Assembly: GCA_013396655.1 (NCBI GenBank)
Contig: WBMV01000785.1
Location: 186,001 to 250,000 of the forward strand
Origin: Campylorhamphus procurvoides
Taxonomy: Eukaryota; Chordata; Aves; Passeriformes; Dendrocolaptidae
Reading direction: 5' to 3'
DNA length: 64,000 nucleotides
Part shown: positions 37,901 through 49,620 of the stretch, piece after piece
How positions within the stretch are numbered: position 1 is the stretch's first letter
Layout of the letters: each line of letters opens with the position of its first letter
Position numbers and translations under genes: made by a program
The notes under the pieces: model-generated
What the model was told of the DNA's origin: nothing
The model's input: only the letters and a program-made list of their open reading frames with translations
The model's database searches: none

Positions 37901-39739
37901 ATCCTCACAACGTGATGATCCCAAAGCAACCTAGCTGTGTTACCATGGTACAGAACACGCAAGTTCTTCACTCTACTTCTCAACCAAACAGTATAAAAAT
38001 TGTCTGTGAATTTCATCTCTTGCTGCAAAGCTTCTATGGTGCTCAAGACAAAATCACAATCAAAAAGTTAGCACCTGGTCAGCCTTACCATAGTCCTACT
38101 ACTATAGGTTGCACCAGCATTTGCAGAACTAGAGAGTAGGAGTAGAATGATCTCTCAGGATCTGAAGAAATGAGGGATGGTATTGAGAGGGGAAAAAAGC
38201 AATAATATTGAAAACTAGCCTCCAGAAGAACTGATGGTATTTTCTACTGACTTCACACTTGTTCTTTAGTCTGAGTTGTGCTTTGAGTAACATTAACTCA
38301 TATCTTGACTAAAACAAAAAGAATGTTCCCTTCTTGCTGATTTCCCCACTTTTTAAAAAATATTGTGTAAGTACAGTGTTCCCATAAGTGTTTAAATGAG
38401 AGAGAAGTCTAACTATGTTGTCTTGCAGACTTCATTAAATTGTCCTTAGAACTCATTTGTTTTGTTGACTCAAATCATGGAATGAATTCTTGTTGTAGGA
38501 TTGTTTATATGTCCCTGAGCATTCATAACTCACTGAGTGTGTACAAGTGTTTAATGACAGACTGTCTGTTTCATGTAAAAAAATGTTTTTCAGCAGCCTT
38601 TTGGCACAGTAAGGTATGAACTTTGTAGAGTTGCTCATGAGCACTGGAAGCAGAAATGGGGAAAAAAAATTTCCCCAGAATTCCTTGAAGGTACAAGTTG
38701 ATTGATCTTGGCGTGATTTGGTATTTTATATAAATCTTGATGGAATTCTGATAAATTTTGCATTGTAGTTCCCCCACCCCCTCCCTCCTCTGGCTATAAA
38801 TATATGTACATTGAAGAATAGCATGTGAAAATTAAACTCACAAGACATCATAATGCTAGATGTCAGGTCAAATTTTGTCCAGAAAGATAGAGAGCATCTA
38901 GGCTTTGAAAACACAAATCATCAATATGCTACAAAAGGGAAGATGCATCTCACTATTTCACAGGCTAAAACCATAAAAATGTCCTGTATTATTTCATCCC
39001 TGAACTGACAATACAGAGTATTTGAAGTGACTAGAGGATGGACATTTCTTTACTTCCATATTTCTAAACTGATTTTTTTTTAAATTGCAGATTTTTATGC
39101 AAAATGTTGTCTTTCAGTAAAATGCTGAATTTCTCAGATAGAGTGCTTTTAAAGCTAAATCTGAAGATTTGGCTTGAAAAGGACAGATTTTTTTCTTTTT
39201 ACATTTGGAAGCCCCATTATCCTGACTCCTGGGGTTCTTCGTGTATTACCTTATCTCCCCTCTTTCTGCTGTGCAAAGAAAAGTTTCCTTTGAATGTCCA
39301 TTTCTGAAGAAAAATATCTGCTATTCTTATCTGCTGAAGTTTGACAGTCTGTATGAAGCCAGCATACCATATTGCAACCTCAGCCTCCTCTCCCTCTGAT
39401 GCTGCTGCTTCACCTCTGAAAGGACCACATGTAATCCTCTGTAGGCACATATTACATAGACTAAAATATGTGAGGACCTATTTGGAAAGTGATGTTGCCT
39501 CATCTCTGTCTGAAAGAGAAGACAAAATTGAAACAGGCAGGACTTGAAAAAAGGCCAAGTTGTTTCAGTACCTGAGGACTATGTGAGTGAGTTCGTTGCA
39601 CTGCAAGTGGAAGTTTTATTGGAAAGGTGAGGAGCAGGGTTCCCCTAAACTACAAAGCCAAGTGTAGTGAGTCGAAACTACGTGCCTACGAGAAGGTGCC
39701 ATTTCCACCATCTCTTAATTTCAGTGCATGTCAGTGTGG

Positions 39740-40290
39740 AATAAGCCTCTCTGTCTGTATTTTGGGCTCCCAGATCATGCTCCTCTCTGCCCACATGAGG
39801 GGCCATGCCATGCCTGCCAGTGGTGTTGTCGGGGAGGCCAAGTGGCCAAGAGTGTTAGGGGCAGCAGGAGCTCTGCTGATGCTGTGGGCAAGGAGCAGCC
39901 CTGAGGCTCCTGGCCATCCCACTCCACCCTCTTCTGGCAGGCGGGTACCTCAGGTGCCCTGAGCTGCACTGAACCCCGGGTCAGCCACAGGGCTGTGGGC
40001 AGTGTATGCCAGAGCACTCTGGGCCAAGGGAGCCAGTGACCCCTTCATGGCCCCTGCCAGAAACACAGGAAAGTTCTCCTCAGCAAGCAGTGAGTTATGC
40101 AGTTTCGCACCTAAGTTCTGAGCCAAGAGGGTGGAAGTGGCATTTTTGGGCTTTCAGCAGCCAGCCAACCTGAAAGGCAAGGTTCAGCTGTGAGAGAGGC
40201 TGAGGGTGAGATATTCCCCTCTAGCCGCTCCCATTGTGAGCCCAATCCACTCCCCTCTAGGTCCTGGCTGTGCTCCGAGGTACCTTGAGG
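39740..40290. other. Local GC-rich block
   Basis: By eye this block is clearly richer in G and C than the surrounding sequence, but CpG is still sparse, so it is not a convincing CpG island. It carries frames on both strands (39627-39962 +, 39775-40017 -) without recognisable domains. It could be a decayed repeat, an unrecognised exon or a regulatory block; I cannot choose. Confidence 0.4.
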
Positions 40291-41608
40291 TACTCAAGTC
40301 CTTGCAGTCTGAGCTCATTTGTTGTCATTTCCACTTCTGGGAAAAAAAAGGTCAGAAGAAGAGATCAGTAAATGTGCAGTATTCATACAGCACAGCCTCT
40401 AACAAAACAGGCATGTTGTGGTGTTATCATATCCAGGAAAACAACAGCAGGCTGCGTAATTTTAAAATACCACCCAGAAACTCTTGTTTGGAAAGGACAA
40501 CTCATTGCATCAAAGACTAAACATATTTGCCAAACTATACGCTAGCTTACTGCCAGGACACCAAATTCATCCCCTTATTAGCAACAATCTACCAGGCAAC
40601 ATGGTGACTGCTACTGCAAACTGGCCATGGGTTTGCTTCGCGGAGGTCAGGATTACAAAAAGAGCCCTACACATATTAATGCTTAGTGAGAAAGGTGGGA
40701 GGGTGTTCCATGAAATCAGCTTGAGGCTAGTTTTTTAATAAACAAACCTTATAGAAAGAATACAACAGAATCAATATAATGGCTAGTTTCAGGTCTACAA
40801 AATTTACAAAATTTTAAAACGTTTAGGTTAATAGTTTCAGATCAAAAATAAATGGGAAATAAATGTCTAATAGAAATCTGATTTAGGAAAAAATTATAAC
40901 ACAAGGTATATAACCACATACAAAAAACCCAAAGAGAATGCCCTGTTTTCTATCTTGTGTTTTCAGACTTCTACTCATCTGCAGTTATTTATATGGCAGG
41001 GTATGTGGAATAACTTTGTCCTGTACCTGCAAAGAGGGAAAAAGAGGCATGAGCTGTGACTCCCTCTTCCCGAGTTCCCCCCAGTAGGCTGAGCCACTGA
41101 CAAAGCCACCTCTTCACATCTGAAAACCCTGCAACAACTGTTTCTGCTTAATGAAACACTGCTCTTCAAGCTACAGCCTGGCCAATCAAACTTCTGACAT
41201 AGCATGCATCCAGCTCTTGTGATAATTGTGGTCATGGTATCAGCTGACACTCTGGCTGCCCATGACTATGTGTATGCACAGGTCCAGAGAGAAAATTCTG
41301 AAGGCTGTGATACACCTGATGTAGCCTTCTGATATTTGTGTACAATGAATGTGTGAATTGTGATTGCCAGGAACTCTTTGGGGGAGACAGACTGGCAAGT
41401 GAGGGAAGCAGTTTGTTTTTGTAATGCTATTTTTCTTCTTTTCTTTCTTCCCAGTAATGCATTTTTTACTGTGCATGCATCATTCAGTACTGGTCGTTGG
41501 ACTCATGAAAACAAAAATGTGGAATGACAAAAGCTGATAAGGGGTTTAAAAACCCAAACAAACAAACAAAAAATAACCCACCACAAACTGTATGCAAAAA
41601 AGATATTT

Positions 41609-41697
41609 CAGATATATATAGCACATACTTTTTGTATATATACACACTGGAATGCATATGCACATATTTTGCACATGCAAATATATATGTATATAGA
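41609..41697. repeat. AT-rich alternating purine-pyrimidine tract
   Basis: Repeated tata, gcatatgc and tgcacat words alternate purines and pyrimidines and form small overlapping dyads. This explains why open frames exist on both strands here (41524-41715 and 41546-41734). Confidence 0.65.
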
Positions 41698-43452
41698 AAG
41701 ACATGGCATTTTTAATGGGCATACACACAGGCAAAAATCCTCCTGAACTACACTAAAGTGGTGATCTTGGTCAGAGAGGTAGTAGGTTGGTTTCGCTGTT
41801 TAATATTTTACCATCTGAACTCAGGGGATAATAGTAAGCATACGTAATTTTAGAGGTTAGACATCTAAGATGTTCTTGCAAGTACTTCATGTCTTGTTTC
41901 TACCAGGAAGTGTTCACAAATGTCCATGTATACTTCTAGCAATTAAATACATGTGAGCTCAGTCACTAAATCAATTTCTTCTGGGGGTAATTAAAATTCT
42001 TGTTACTGATCGGCAGATCCTAAAGCAGAACTCACCGCTTTTATCCCTTTGACTTCCTTTACTCTGATAGAAGATCTTAAATACCATGTTTAGAGCCTGA
42101 TAACCTAAAAGGGCATCTCTTAACATAACAGTGGAATCAGGTGATTTGGTTTTTGATGGTTATTATTGACTTTCATATGGGAGCAAAATACTCATGAACT
42201 TTATGTCCCCTTTATTTATAACATGCTTACTTCAGGACATAGAAGTCACGTTTATGAGGAGCAGTAAGGAAAGGGTGGTAGTTGTTACTTCCATTCCTGG
42301 CCATAAATGACAGTGTTTGCAGATTTAGTGGTGTTAAGCAACCAAAGAATTTTTTTTTTTTTGCTTTCTAATATTTCTATATCTGTGCTCAAAAAGAGAT
42401 AGCTATGTTTTAAGTAATTTTCAGCTCATAAACACATAGACTTAAAGGAGACTTATCTCAACCACACTACAACTTCCTGAGCCTGGCAAGTCTTAAAAAC
42501 CCCTAATCACCATTCTGTGTATTCAATAATGCAAAGAAGTCCAAATTTAAGGAGTGACAGTTGAAATGTATGCATAAGGGGCTAATTGGTTTCAACAGTT
42601 ATGGGGCATAGAAATAATAAGATGCTGAGCTGGTTGCAAAGACACCTTGCCACCTGTTTCTAGCTCAGCCATGACTTGCCATGTTAGTGATGGTAGTCCA
42701 CCACTCTCGTTTTGGCTGTCGCATCAGACTGTAAGCATTGGAGAACAGGCACCTCATTGCCTGTACAGGATGCAGATTTGGAGTGGGGTGTTATGAGTGG
42801 CTGATCCATTCATACAATGTTCATACTAGCATTTAAAACAGCTTATACTTGTCTTCAGTGAAGTAATCTGACAGAAAACTAAGAATTTTGCCCTGAATCT
42901 TTTCTAGAAGGAAGATAACAATGAATCTGTTTTAACAACACACTACTTGAATCCCACATTTGAGGTCCTAAGACATACCGTTTGATCAATGCTTTTATAC
43001 ACCACTGAATAAAAATTGTTACAAAATTAATCTTGTCTTATCAGAATTCTTTTGCTGATGAGGTGAGTTTGTAGTATCTGAGCTATGATGTGTTTTTGGC
43101 TGGACTTGTCTTTATCTCTACCAATTCCACCATCATTATACTTACGTGACTGTGCAGTTACTGACAGAGGCCCTTAAATGTGATGCACTGGCCCTGACTG
43201 AGATGGAGTTCATTTCTCTACAGCAGCTCTCACAGTGCTGTGCTTTGCATTGGTAGTGAGAAAGGTGTTGATAACACACCGGTCCTTTGGCTACTGCTGA
43301 GCGGCGCTGGCACAGCATCAGTGTTGTCTCTCCAACATTCCACCCTTCATCAGTAGGCTGGGTGTGGGCAAGATTCTGGGACGGGACATAGTTGGGACAG
43401 CAGACCCAAACTGACCAAAGGGATATTCCATCCTGTATAACATCTGCTCAGA

Positions 43453-43459
43453 TATAAAA
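43453..43459 (+). promoter_or_regulatory. TATA box of the LTR
   Basis: TATAAAA at the expected place, about half-way through the LTR and about 110 bases before the polyadenylation signal, marking the U3/R side. Confidence 0.65.
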
Positions 43460-43565
43460 GAGAAAGGAGAAAGTGTAGCCATTCATTGTCTATGATATTT
43501 GTCTTCCAGTGCAAACACTACTTCCTGGGAAGTGATTGGATATTACTTGCTGGCAGGAAGTAGAG

Positions 43566-43571
43566 AATAAA
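43566..43571 (+). promoter_or_regulatory. Polyadenylation signal of the LTR
   Basis: AATAAA within 'agagaataaaatc', in the position expected for the R region of this LTR type. Confidence 0.65.
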
Positions 43572-43755
43572 ATCATTTGGTTTTTATCTTTGCCTGAACA
43601 AGTGCAGCTTCCAATTTTGCATTATTAGACTGCCTTTATCTTGACCCATGAGGTTTTTTCGATCCTAATTTCTCCCTCTCCCTGTCCTGCTGAGGAAGGG
43701 AGTGATGGAACAGCTTGATGGCCAGCTGGTATCCAGCCAAGGTCAACCCACCACA

Positions 43756-46700
43756 CATGAACATTGGAAAGTTCCACCAGCATGGAATGATAGCCGTTCT
43801 TAGTGCAGTATATAAAATTACCTGTTAATATATGCCATAGTACTGACAACTTCCTGGAAACCTTGGCGATGCAGAGGTTGGAAAGGAATGGAACGGCCTG
43901 TAGTTCATAAACAACACAGGCTGAATAAGCTGCTTCTAATGGTATCAGAAACTTTTGCTCATAGATTTATCCTTCACTTCTAAAACCAAAAGTGCTAAAA
44001 AGTGGCTTTGCTAAAAAGGCATTGCAGCAATAAAAATTCCAGTTTGACTCTGGGGATAGCTTCAGAGACATTGTGGTTAGAATTTTCTCCATTATTTGCA
44101 AGTTGCCAAAGAACAATGTTCTTCATCCTGGATTGGCTTTGGGATATCTGTTAAGATTTTTAATTGCATTCAAAAGTATTCTTATGTTTTGAAACCTAGT
44201 CTGTGGGAAGTTTAACCTTCATTAAGGTCTCTGAGTGTGGCTGAGACCTGTGTGTTAGGAGGTGCATAGCTTGTCCCTGCCCAATAAAAATACAAGGAGT
44301 AATGCCAGTTTGGGGAATGAACAGAGCAGAAAGGAAGGAGGGAAGCACAAGTTATGAGCTGCTTTGGTCTTCATACTCAGGAAGTACTTACCAACTTCCA
44401 TTGCCTCATCCCATCTCTTCCACTAGAAGGCCTTTATAAATTACAGGAATAAGTCACCCATAGCAAATAACTCCACAACAGAAAGGAACCAAATGGGACT
44501 GAAACAGGAAAATTCCTTCTGCTATTGCAGAGTTCTGAGCTGCTAGCATTTTTTCCTTTAGGGTAAGGATGAAAGTAAAAAAAATCTCAATAACTTCCAC
44601 AAATTGAAAATCTGTAAAATGTGTGAGCTGAGTGCAGATGTAGCATTTAATTTCAATAATTTTGTAATATCTTATTACAGTGCTAATCTTCCTTTAATCA
44701 TTTTATATTTAAATTTGCTAAGATTTCAAATTTTAGTTTTGTGAAAAATTTCAGCTTGAAAGAAACAAAAGCTTTCCAATTCAAGAAGTTGAAACAGGGC
44801 TATTTTTATTGTTTCTTATAAAAAATAATATTTAAAGAGTAAAGGCAAATAGAGGGAGCCTTTACTTAGCCATCAGTTTGAGTCATAACTCAGGTCCATA
44901 ACAAATGCTTCGTGTTTTGGTGTGATGGCTCTTTGGTGACTAACTCTTTTTCCTATCTGATTGACTGCAGCAGTATTTGGATCAGGCCTAGAAAGATGGT
45001 TCTTTTAAGTGAGTCAACACCAGAAGGCTTCGCTCATATGCTGATAAGTCAATGGATCATCAAAGAAAAATATTTATTTTTTTAGCCAAGAACAGTGGAG
45101 CTGATCACAAATGGAGTGTATCCTTTGGCAACAAAAATTTTCCTCTACAGTCAATTCCATGATTAAGCCAACCCACTGCTTTGTTTCTCCACCTGTCTCT
45201 GTGAGTCAGTAATGGTTTTCTCTTGTTTTCCCTGCATTGGGATGCCAATGCCTCCCCTGGACTGCAGAGGCATAAGTGGTGTGCCCACATTTATGAATTG
45301 TTTAGCCTTTGCAATTTTGGCAGCCTGTCTGAACTCTTGCAGGTTTCTACTGAATGAGATAGCCAGCAGAGGAGACAATCCACTTTTCATGCTGCTCATG
45401 GGTTTTTACTCTGAAAATCAGGAGTTTGAAAAAATCTCACCAGCATCATCTGCAATTTGTTTGTAACAGTGACTAACAAAAATTCTAACTTAGAACAAAA
45501 GTTCTAAGAGAACTGAGATTTTTCAAAGTTTAATTCCATGCAACTCTAAAAGTCAGGGATGAGATATACATGTCTGGGCCAAATTTGCACATTCAGTTTG
45601 TTCTTTACTGCAACTCCAATCACTTCACAAGCATATCTAATAGTTTTGTACCTGAGAGTTATGCTGCTGTAACAGATGCTTCTCTCATTTACTATATATA
45701 TTTTAACTTATCTCATAGCTGCATTTCACACTCAATTCTCTCTAGTAAGGCACATATTTGACAAATATTCTTCTAGAGCCAATATGAGTTCAAACAACAG
45801 GAAGAGGTGCCACCTATACAAGTGTCATGTCAGGCCATGCACCGTGCTTCCCAGCTAATCACAGTGGGAAAGAATCTGCATGACTCAAAAGCAGGGAAAG
45901 GAAAATAAGCACCAGACCTTGGACCGAGTGGTCAGCTTGCCAGGGAGGAGAGTTGTCAGAACCAGTGAACTCTTCTCTGCTTTATTCAATGTATTATAGG
46001 TCTGTGATTTCTGTCCCTATGACATCCATCTTCTCCACAGAAACAGAGTTCTGTGCCTGGTTATTATTGTTTTGATGACAGCAACAGATCGAGACACTTT
46101 GAAGTATGGTGTTGTTAATACAACCAGTGAGATCGTCAGTAAACAAATCAACCCCCAAACACAGAGGAGTATGCATGTGCCCACTGTGTGCATGCAAAAA
46201 CTTCAGACTGACTTGTCTCATGCTATACTGATGAGCAATATATTCTGGCTGTTCTTTTCCCATGCAGGCTTAGCATGGCTGATTTGTGTACTCAGCACTG
46301 AAACCTACACTTTTCCCAGGACCCATCAGGTCAGATTGCCCATAACCTATTGCTGCTTTGATGGCTCTCATCCTGCTTTCAATTGATGTGGCAGTGTGTG
46401 AATACATATGACCAAAAGCTTGATATAAAATTCATTTGTCTAAACACCAGCTATTTATGTTTGATGGCCCGAACAATTATTAATCCTGATTGGAAATATA
46501 AGTCATTGTGTCTGCAGTATCCTGTCACAGCACCCCTGTTAGCTCCCCTGAGGCCAAATTCTCTAACAATGCACATAGTGTCCGGTTCTTTCTGCACACA
46601 GTACCATGCCCTAGCTGAAATCCCAGGGAGGAAACCTCTTTTTCTGTATGCTCACTAGTGTGGATGATCCCCAGGAATTTTCCTGGTCTGCGAGTATATA

Positions 46701-48429
46701 TGCAGTAAGACAGGAGACAGACCCTGCACTACTATGTGTAATTATTTTCCACATTCTCAAAAAATGTCTAAAAATACCATGGTACATGCACATCTCATCC
46801 TCAGTGGACACAATGTGTATCTTTCCTGCCAGGGTATGAGCTTCCGCATTAGCCCTTGTGTCTGGATAGAGGTCTGAAGGAACTGAATCCTCCTATAACC
46901 TATTAGGAGAGTGCAAACCTCCACAGCAGAAGCAGCCCTGTTCTTTGTGTTTAAAAAGCACTACATACCTCCTCATTTCCTCCTTTTCTCTGCATTCTCA
47001 CCCATACATGAAGACTCTTCTCCATCACTGCCAGTGAAATGCCAAGTTCTAGGTTGTCAGTTGACCTACATCTGCCTAGCAAACAGTCACATATGAAACC
47101 CAGGATAGCAGCCACCAACCTCCCTATGCCTGACCAGTTGGTACCTGGTGCACACATTTACCCAATGCTATTTTGTCAGCAGTTGTTCTACACAGCCACT
47201 GTGTGCCAGCCTGTGCATAGCCCAGTGAAATACAGAGGCAGGCCTGGGATAGCCACTGCCTGTTACTGCTGTGGCAGAGCAGTACTGCATACAAAATTTC
47301 TCAGCACTGCATGGCCCAATGGCTCCTCTCTCTCCCTGGTGGCACCAATCCTCAATGCTGCAGTATGGCAGGGGATAACCCCCCCCAAACTGACAGAGAC
47401 GTCTCTCTTACAGGTCTGAAAATAGCTAACAAAGCCAGGGGAAACAGTTCAGACACAAATAACTCAGCTGTTGTGGAATAGCATGGTTTGGTTTCTGTCC
47501 CCAGATATCCCAGAACTGTTGAGCATTTCCTTGATCTGATGTCATGGGAGGTTTCTAGACAGCCATGGGCCTGCAAATGTTGGTCTGCAGAGGCTGGTAC
47601 TAAGGGTTTTGCTCTTTCCACACGAATGAGGGAAGCAAAATGCTTCACCTCACTTCACGGTATTTCTTATCTGATTCTTACGAGAAATAGGTGTCTGGTT
47701 TTGACTTTTGTTTTGCCTCCCAGCACAGTGCTCTGGGAAGGATCATGGCTCCCACTTTCTCACACATGCATGATCACTACAGGGCTCACTCCTCCCAGAT
47801 TTCCAGCAGACTGAACCATGCCACACCACATTGCTGATCTGCAGGATTTCTGGACCAAGTCCCTAGGTTCATCCAGGGAAAGAGCATGGTGTGTTGCAAG
47901 GCATGAATGACACAGTTAAGTCAGGTAAACCTGTTACTAGAAATCTTTTGCTGAGTGAATGGGAGTGGGAAGGACAGAAGACAAATGTAGAGCAGATATT
48001 ATCCAAAGGCACACCAGGCAGAATGCAGCGTAGACAACTCTGGAAAACTGCAGAGATGGCTTATGGATCAGTAAGGTTGATTAAAACAGGATGTTTCTTC
48101 ATTCTCTATTGATCTTACTGGGATAATTATCAGAAACACCCTACCAGGGGATTACAGTAATGCATAACATAAATATTGATTTTGATGTTCAATCTTGTAG
48201 AAGTGCATCATCTCAAGTACATCATTGTAACTTCATTTTGACTTCAGCAAAGTGTTCCATTTTCCACTGAATGACAACATTGCCCTACATATAGAAATGC
48301 TAAGGCTGGAGGGAGGTGTTTGGTTTTCTTTGGTTTTGTTTTGTTTTGGGTTTATTTTGGGTCTTTTTTAATGCTGAATGAATCAGAAACCCACTGCAAG
48401 CCTATAATTAATATTTTAGGTCTAGCAAT
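43756..48429. other. Unassigned sequence with several open frames
   Basis: No gene recognised. The part at about 45100-47820 is less AT-rich than the flanks and carries many overlapping frames on both strands (for example 46072-46386, 47039-47419 and 47488-47814 on the plus strand). The 126-codon frame at 47039-47419 starts with a true ATG and contains a CYCCG group, but no known domain. A GT-rich tract lies at 48317-48370. Confidence 0.5.
48317..48370 (+). repeat. GT-only low-complexity tract
   Basis: Plus strand made of ttgg, ttttg and ttttggg groups with very few other bases. Confidence 0.8.
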
Positions 48430-48520
48430 TAAAATTCCTGGTTCTTAATCCAAGAGGGATTATAATAACCATTTGGTCAGACCTCCTGCCTGAAAATAGG
48501 CACAGATGGAATGAAAGAGC
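48430..48520 (-). mobile_element. Probable ancient CR1 LINE tail, minus strand
   Basis: The plus-strand order 'ccaagagggattataataac', 'atttggtcagacctcctgcc', 'ggcaca' resembles the inverted 3' end of the old CR1 type seen at 34692-34955 ('...agaagggaccattatgatcat(c)tagtctgacctcctg...cacaggcc'). Divergence is high and the tail is not legible, so this is a probable call only. Confidence 0.5.
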
Positions 48521-48800
48521 ATTGTACCTCTGGGTGTATATTTCTATATTTCCTGTTTCAGTGACACAGAATTGAGGACATGGGAGGTTAGTTGATGGTA
48601 AAAAATGAATGTGCCATCAGTTGATATGCTTACACTTCATATGAATTCTATTGCAATACCATGATTCCTTTGCTTACAAAGAATTAATGCAAGGATATAA
48701 TCTACTCTAAAGAATACTGTTGTGGAGAATGCAGAAAACACTTTAGTCAAAGAGTGAGCTAAGCTTCCTTAAAGTCTGAATGGTAATTCCCAGATTTTCA

Positions 48801-48839
48801 GGTTTGTTTTGGTTTTTGTTGTTGTTGTTGTTTTTTTTT
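48801..48839 (+). repeat. GT-only tract with (TTG)n core
   Basis: Starts with ggtttgttttggttttt, continues as four ttg units and ends in a T run, followed by C residues. Confidence 0.85.
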
Positions 48840-49020
48840 CCCCCATGTGTAACATACACTCATTTGTTAATCTGATTTACATTTTCTCCAAACAAAATTA
48901 AAATAATTAAGTAAATTCCTAAAAGATAATAATGAATCAATCAGAAACGCCACAAATATATTTTTGTTTCTCCCAGTTACTTTTTCAGCTGAATGCAAAA
49001 AAAAGAGTGGTAAAATATTC

Positions 49021-49040
49021 TATCCAGAATATTCTGGATA
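49021..49040. repeat. 20-bp perfect palindrome with heat-shock-element-like core
   Basis: TATCCAGAATATTCTGGATA is its own reverse complement over all 20 bases. Its centre AGAATATTCT fits the two-unit dyad nGAAnnTTCn of heat-shock factor sites, but a functional site normally has three units and the third is not in register here. The same 10-mer recurs at 49241-49250. Binding is inference only. Confidence 0.85.
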
Positions 49041-49130
49041 TCCTACACTGTGAAAATTATTATTATTAGCTAAAATTGCACCCTAAATAAGACCATTTTA
49101 AGCTGAATTTATAGAGAGGTAGAAGTTGAC

Positions 49131-49227
49131 TTGGATTTTTTGGTTTTGTGGTTTCTTTAGAGGTTTTGGTTTTGAGGGTTTTTTTGTTTGGTTGGTTTTT
49201 TTTGGTTTGGTGTGTTTTGGTTTTTTT
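49131..49227 (+). repeat. Long GT-only low-complexity tract
   Basis: Nearly 100 bases almost purely T and G on the plus strand, with ggtttt, ttggttgg and tttggtttgg groups. It is the longest tract of this type here. Confidence 0.85.
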
Positions 49228-49522
49228 CCATTTTTGAAACAGAATATTCTGCTTGGTGAACTGGTTTAATGATGAAAGTACTCCTGAAAGCTATTTGTCA
49301 GTGATAGGAGTAATAAGAACACAATAGCTAATCCCTCAAAAGTTCAACTGGATTAAAAACAATTTGAATGCTCTTTTGGAACCAAAAATAAAGCTCTTTA
49401 CAGCCGGTCTTCATTAGAAACTCTAGTGGCAAGAGTTATTTCACGGCTCTAATAGCAAGTCTAGTCAATATCACCTAGGCCTTCATATTTTCAGTATCAG
49501 AGATTAACATTCTTTTTGTAGT

Positions 49523-49620
49523 CATCTGCATTGAAGAAATATACTTACCATACACACCTATATATAGTGTGTATACATATATACACACACGTTCACACTA
49601 TTTCTTCAATGCAAGCAGAT
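49523..49620. repeat. Imperfect inverted repeat, about 98 bases across
   Basis: The arm atctgcattgaagaaata (49524-49541) is matched by tatttcttcaatgc plus agat (49599-49620), with one 4-base insertion in the right arm. The spacer of about 57 bases is itself AT- and AC-rich and contains a second dyad (tacacac at 49551, gtgtgta at 49567). It could be a small hairpin-forming repeat or a chance structure. The long spacer and interrupted arms are not typical of a microRNA precursor. Confidence 0.75.

Larger units (their letters stand above)
34956..43179. other. Long stretch without a recognisable gene
   Basis: About 8.2 kb with no supported exon. It contains a locally GC-rich block (39740-40290), an alternating purine-pyrimidine AT tract (41609-41697) and poly-T runs. 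Overlapping frames on both strands at 39627-40017 are due to the GC-rich composition, which lowers stop frequency; none shows a domain. Confidence 0.5.
43180..43755 (+). mobile_element. Avian ERVL-type solo LTR
   Basis: A long terminal repeat of an endogenous retrovirus, without internal sequence on either side. Diagnostic blocks in order: 'aaggtgttgataacacacc', 'ctgctgagcggcgctggca', 'acccaaactgaccaaaggga', a TATA box, 'aagtagagaataaaatc', 'tgcctttatcttgaccca', 'cctgctgaggaagggagtg' and a terminal 'ccagccaaggtcaaccca'. This order is that of a common bird ERVL LTR. Its ends are approximate and no clear target duplication is seen. Recombination between two LTRs is the usual origin. No retroviral genes remain here. 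Confidence 0.88.

Noticed and set aside
41776..41790. A 14-base match to the let-7 microRNA (gaggtagtaggttg)
   Set aside because: The first base of the mature RNA and everything after the match differ, and no complementary arm follows within 80 bases. Without a hairpin it is most likely coincidence.
42421..42500. A stretch resembling an inverted CR1 tail (acacatagacttaaaggag...cttcctgagcctgg)
   Set aside because: Only a few short words agree, and the 'ttggaagggac' or 'gtctgacctcctg' landmarks are absent. Too weak to list.
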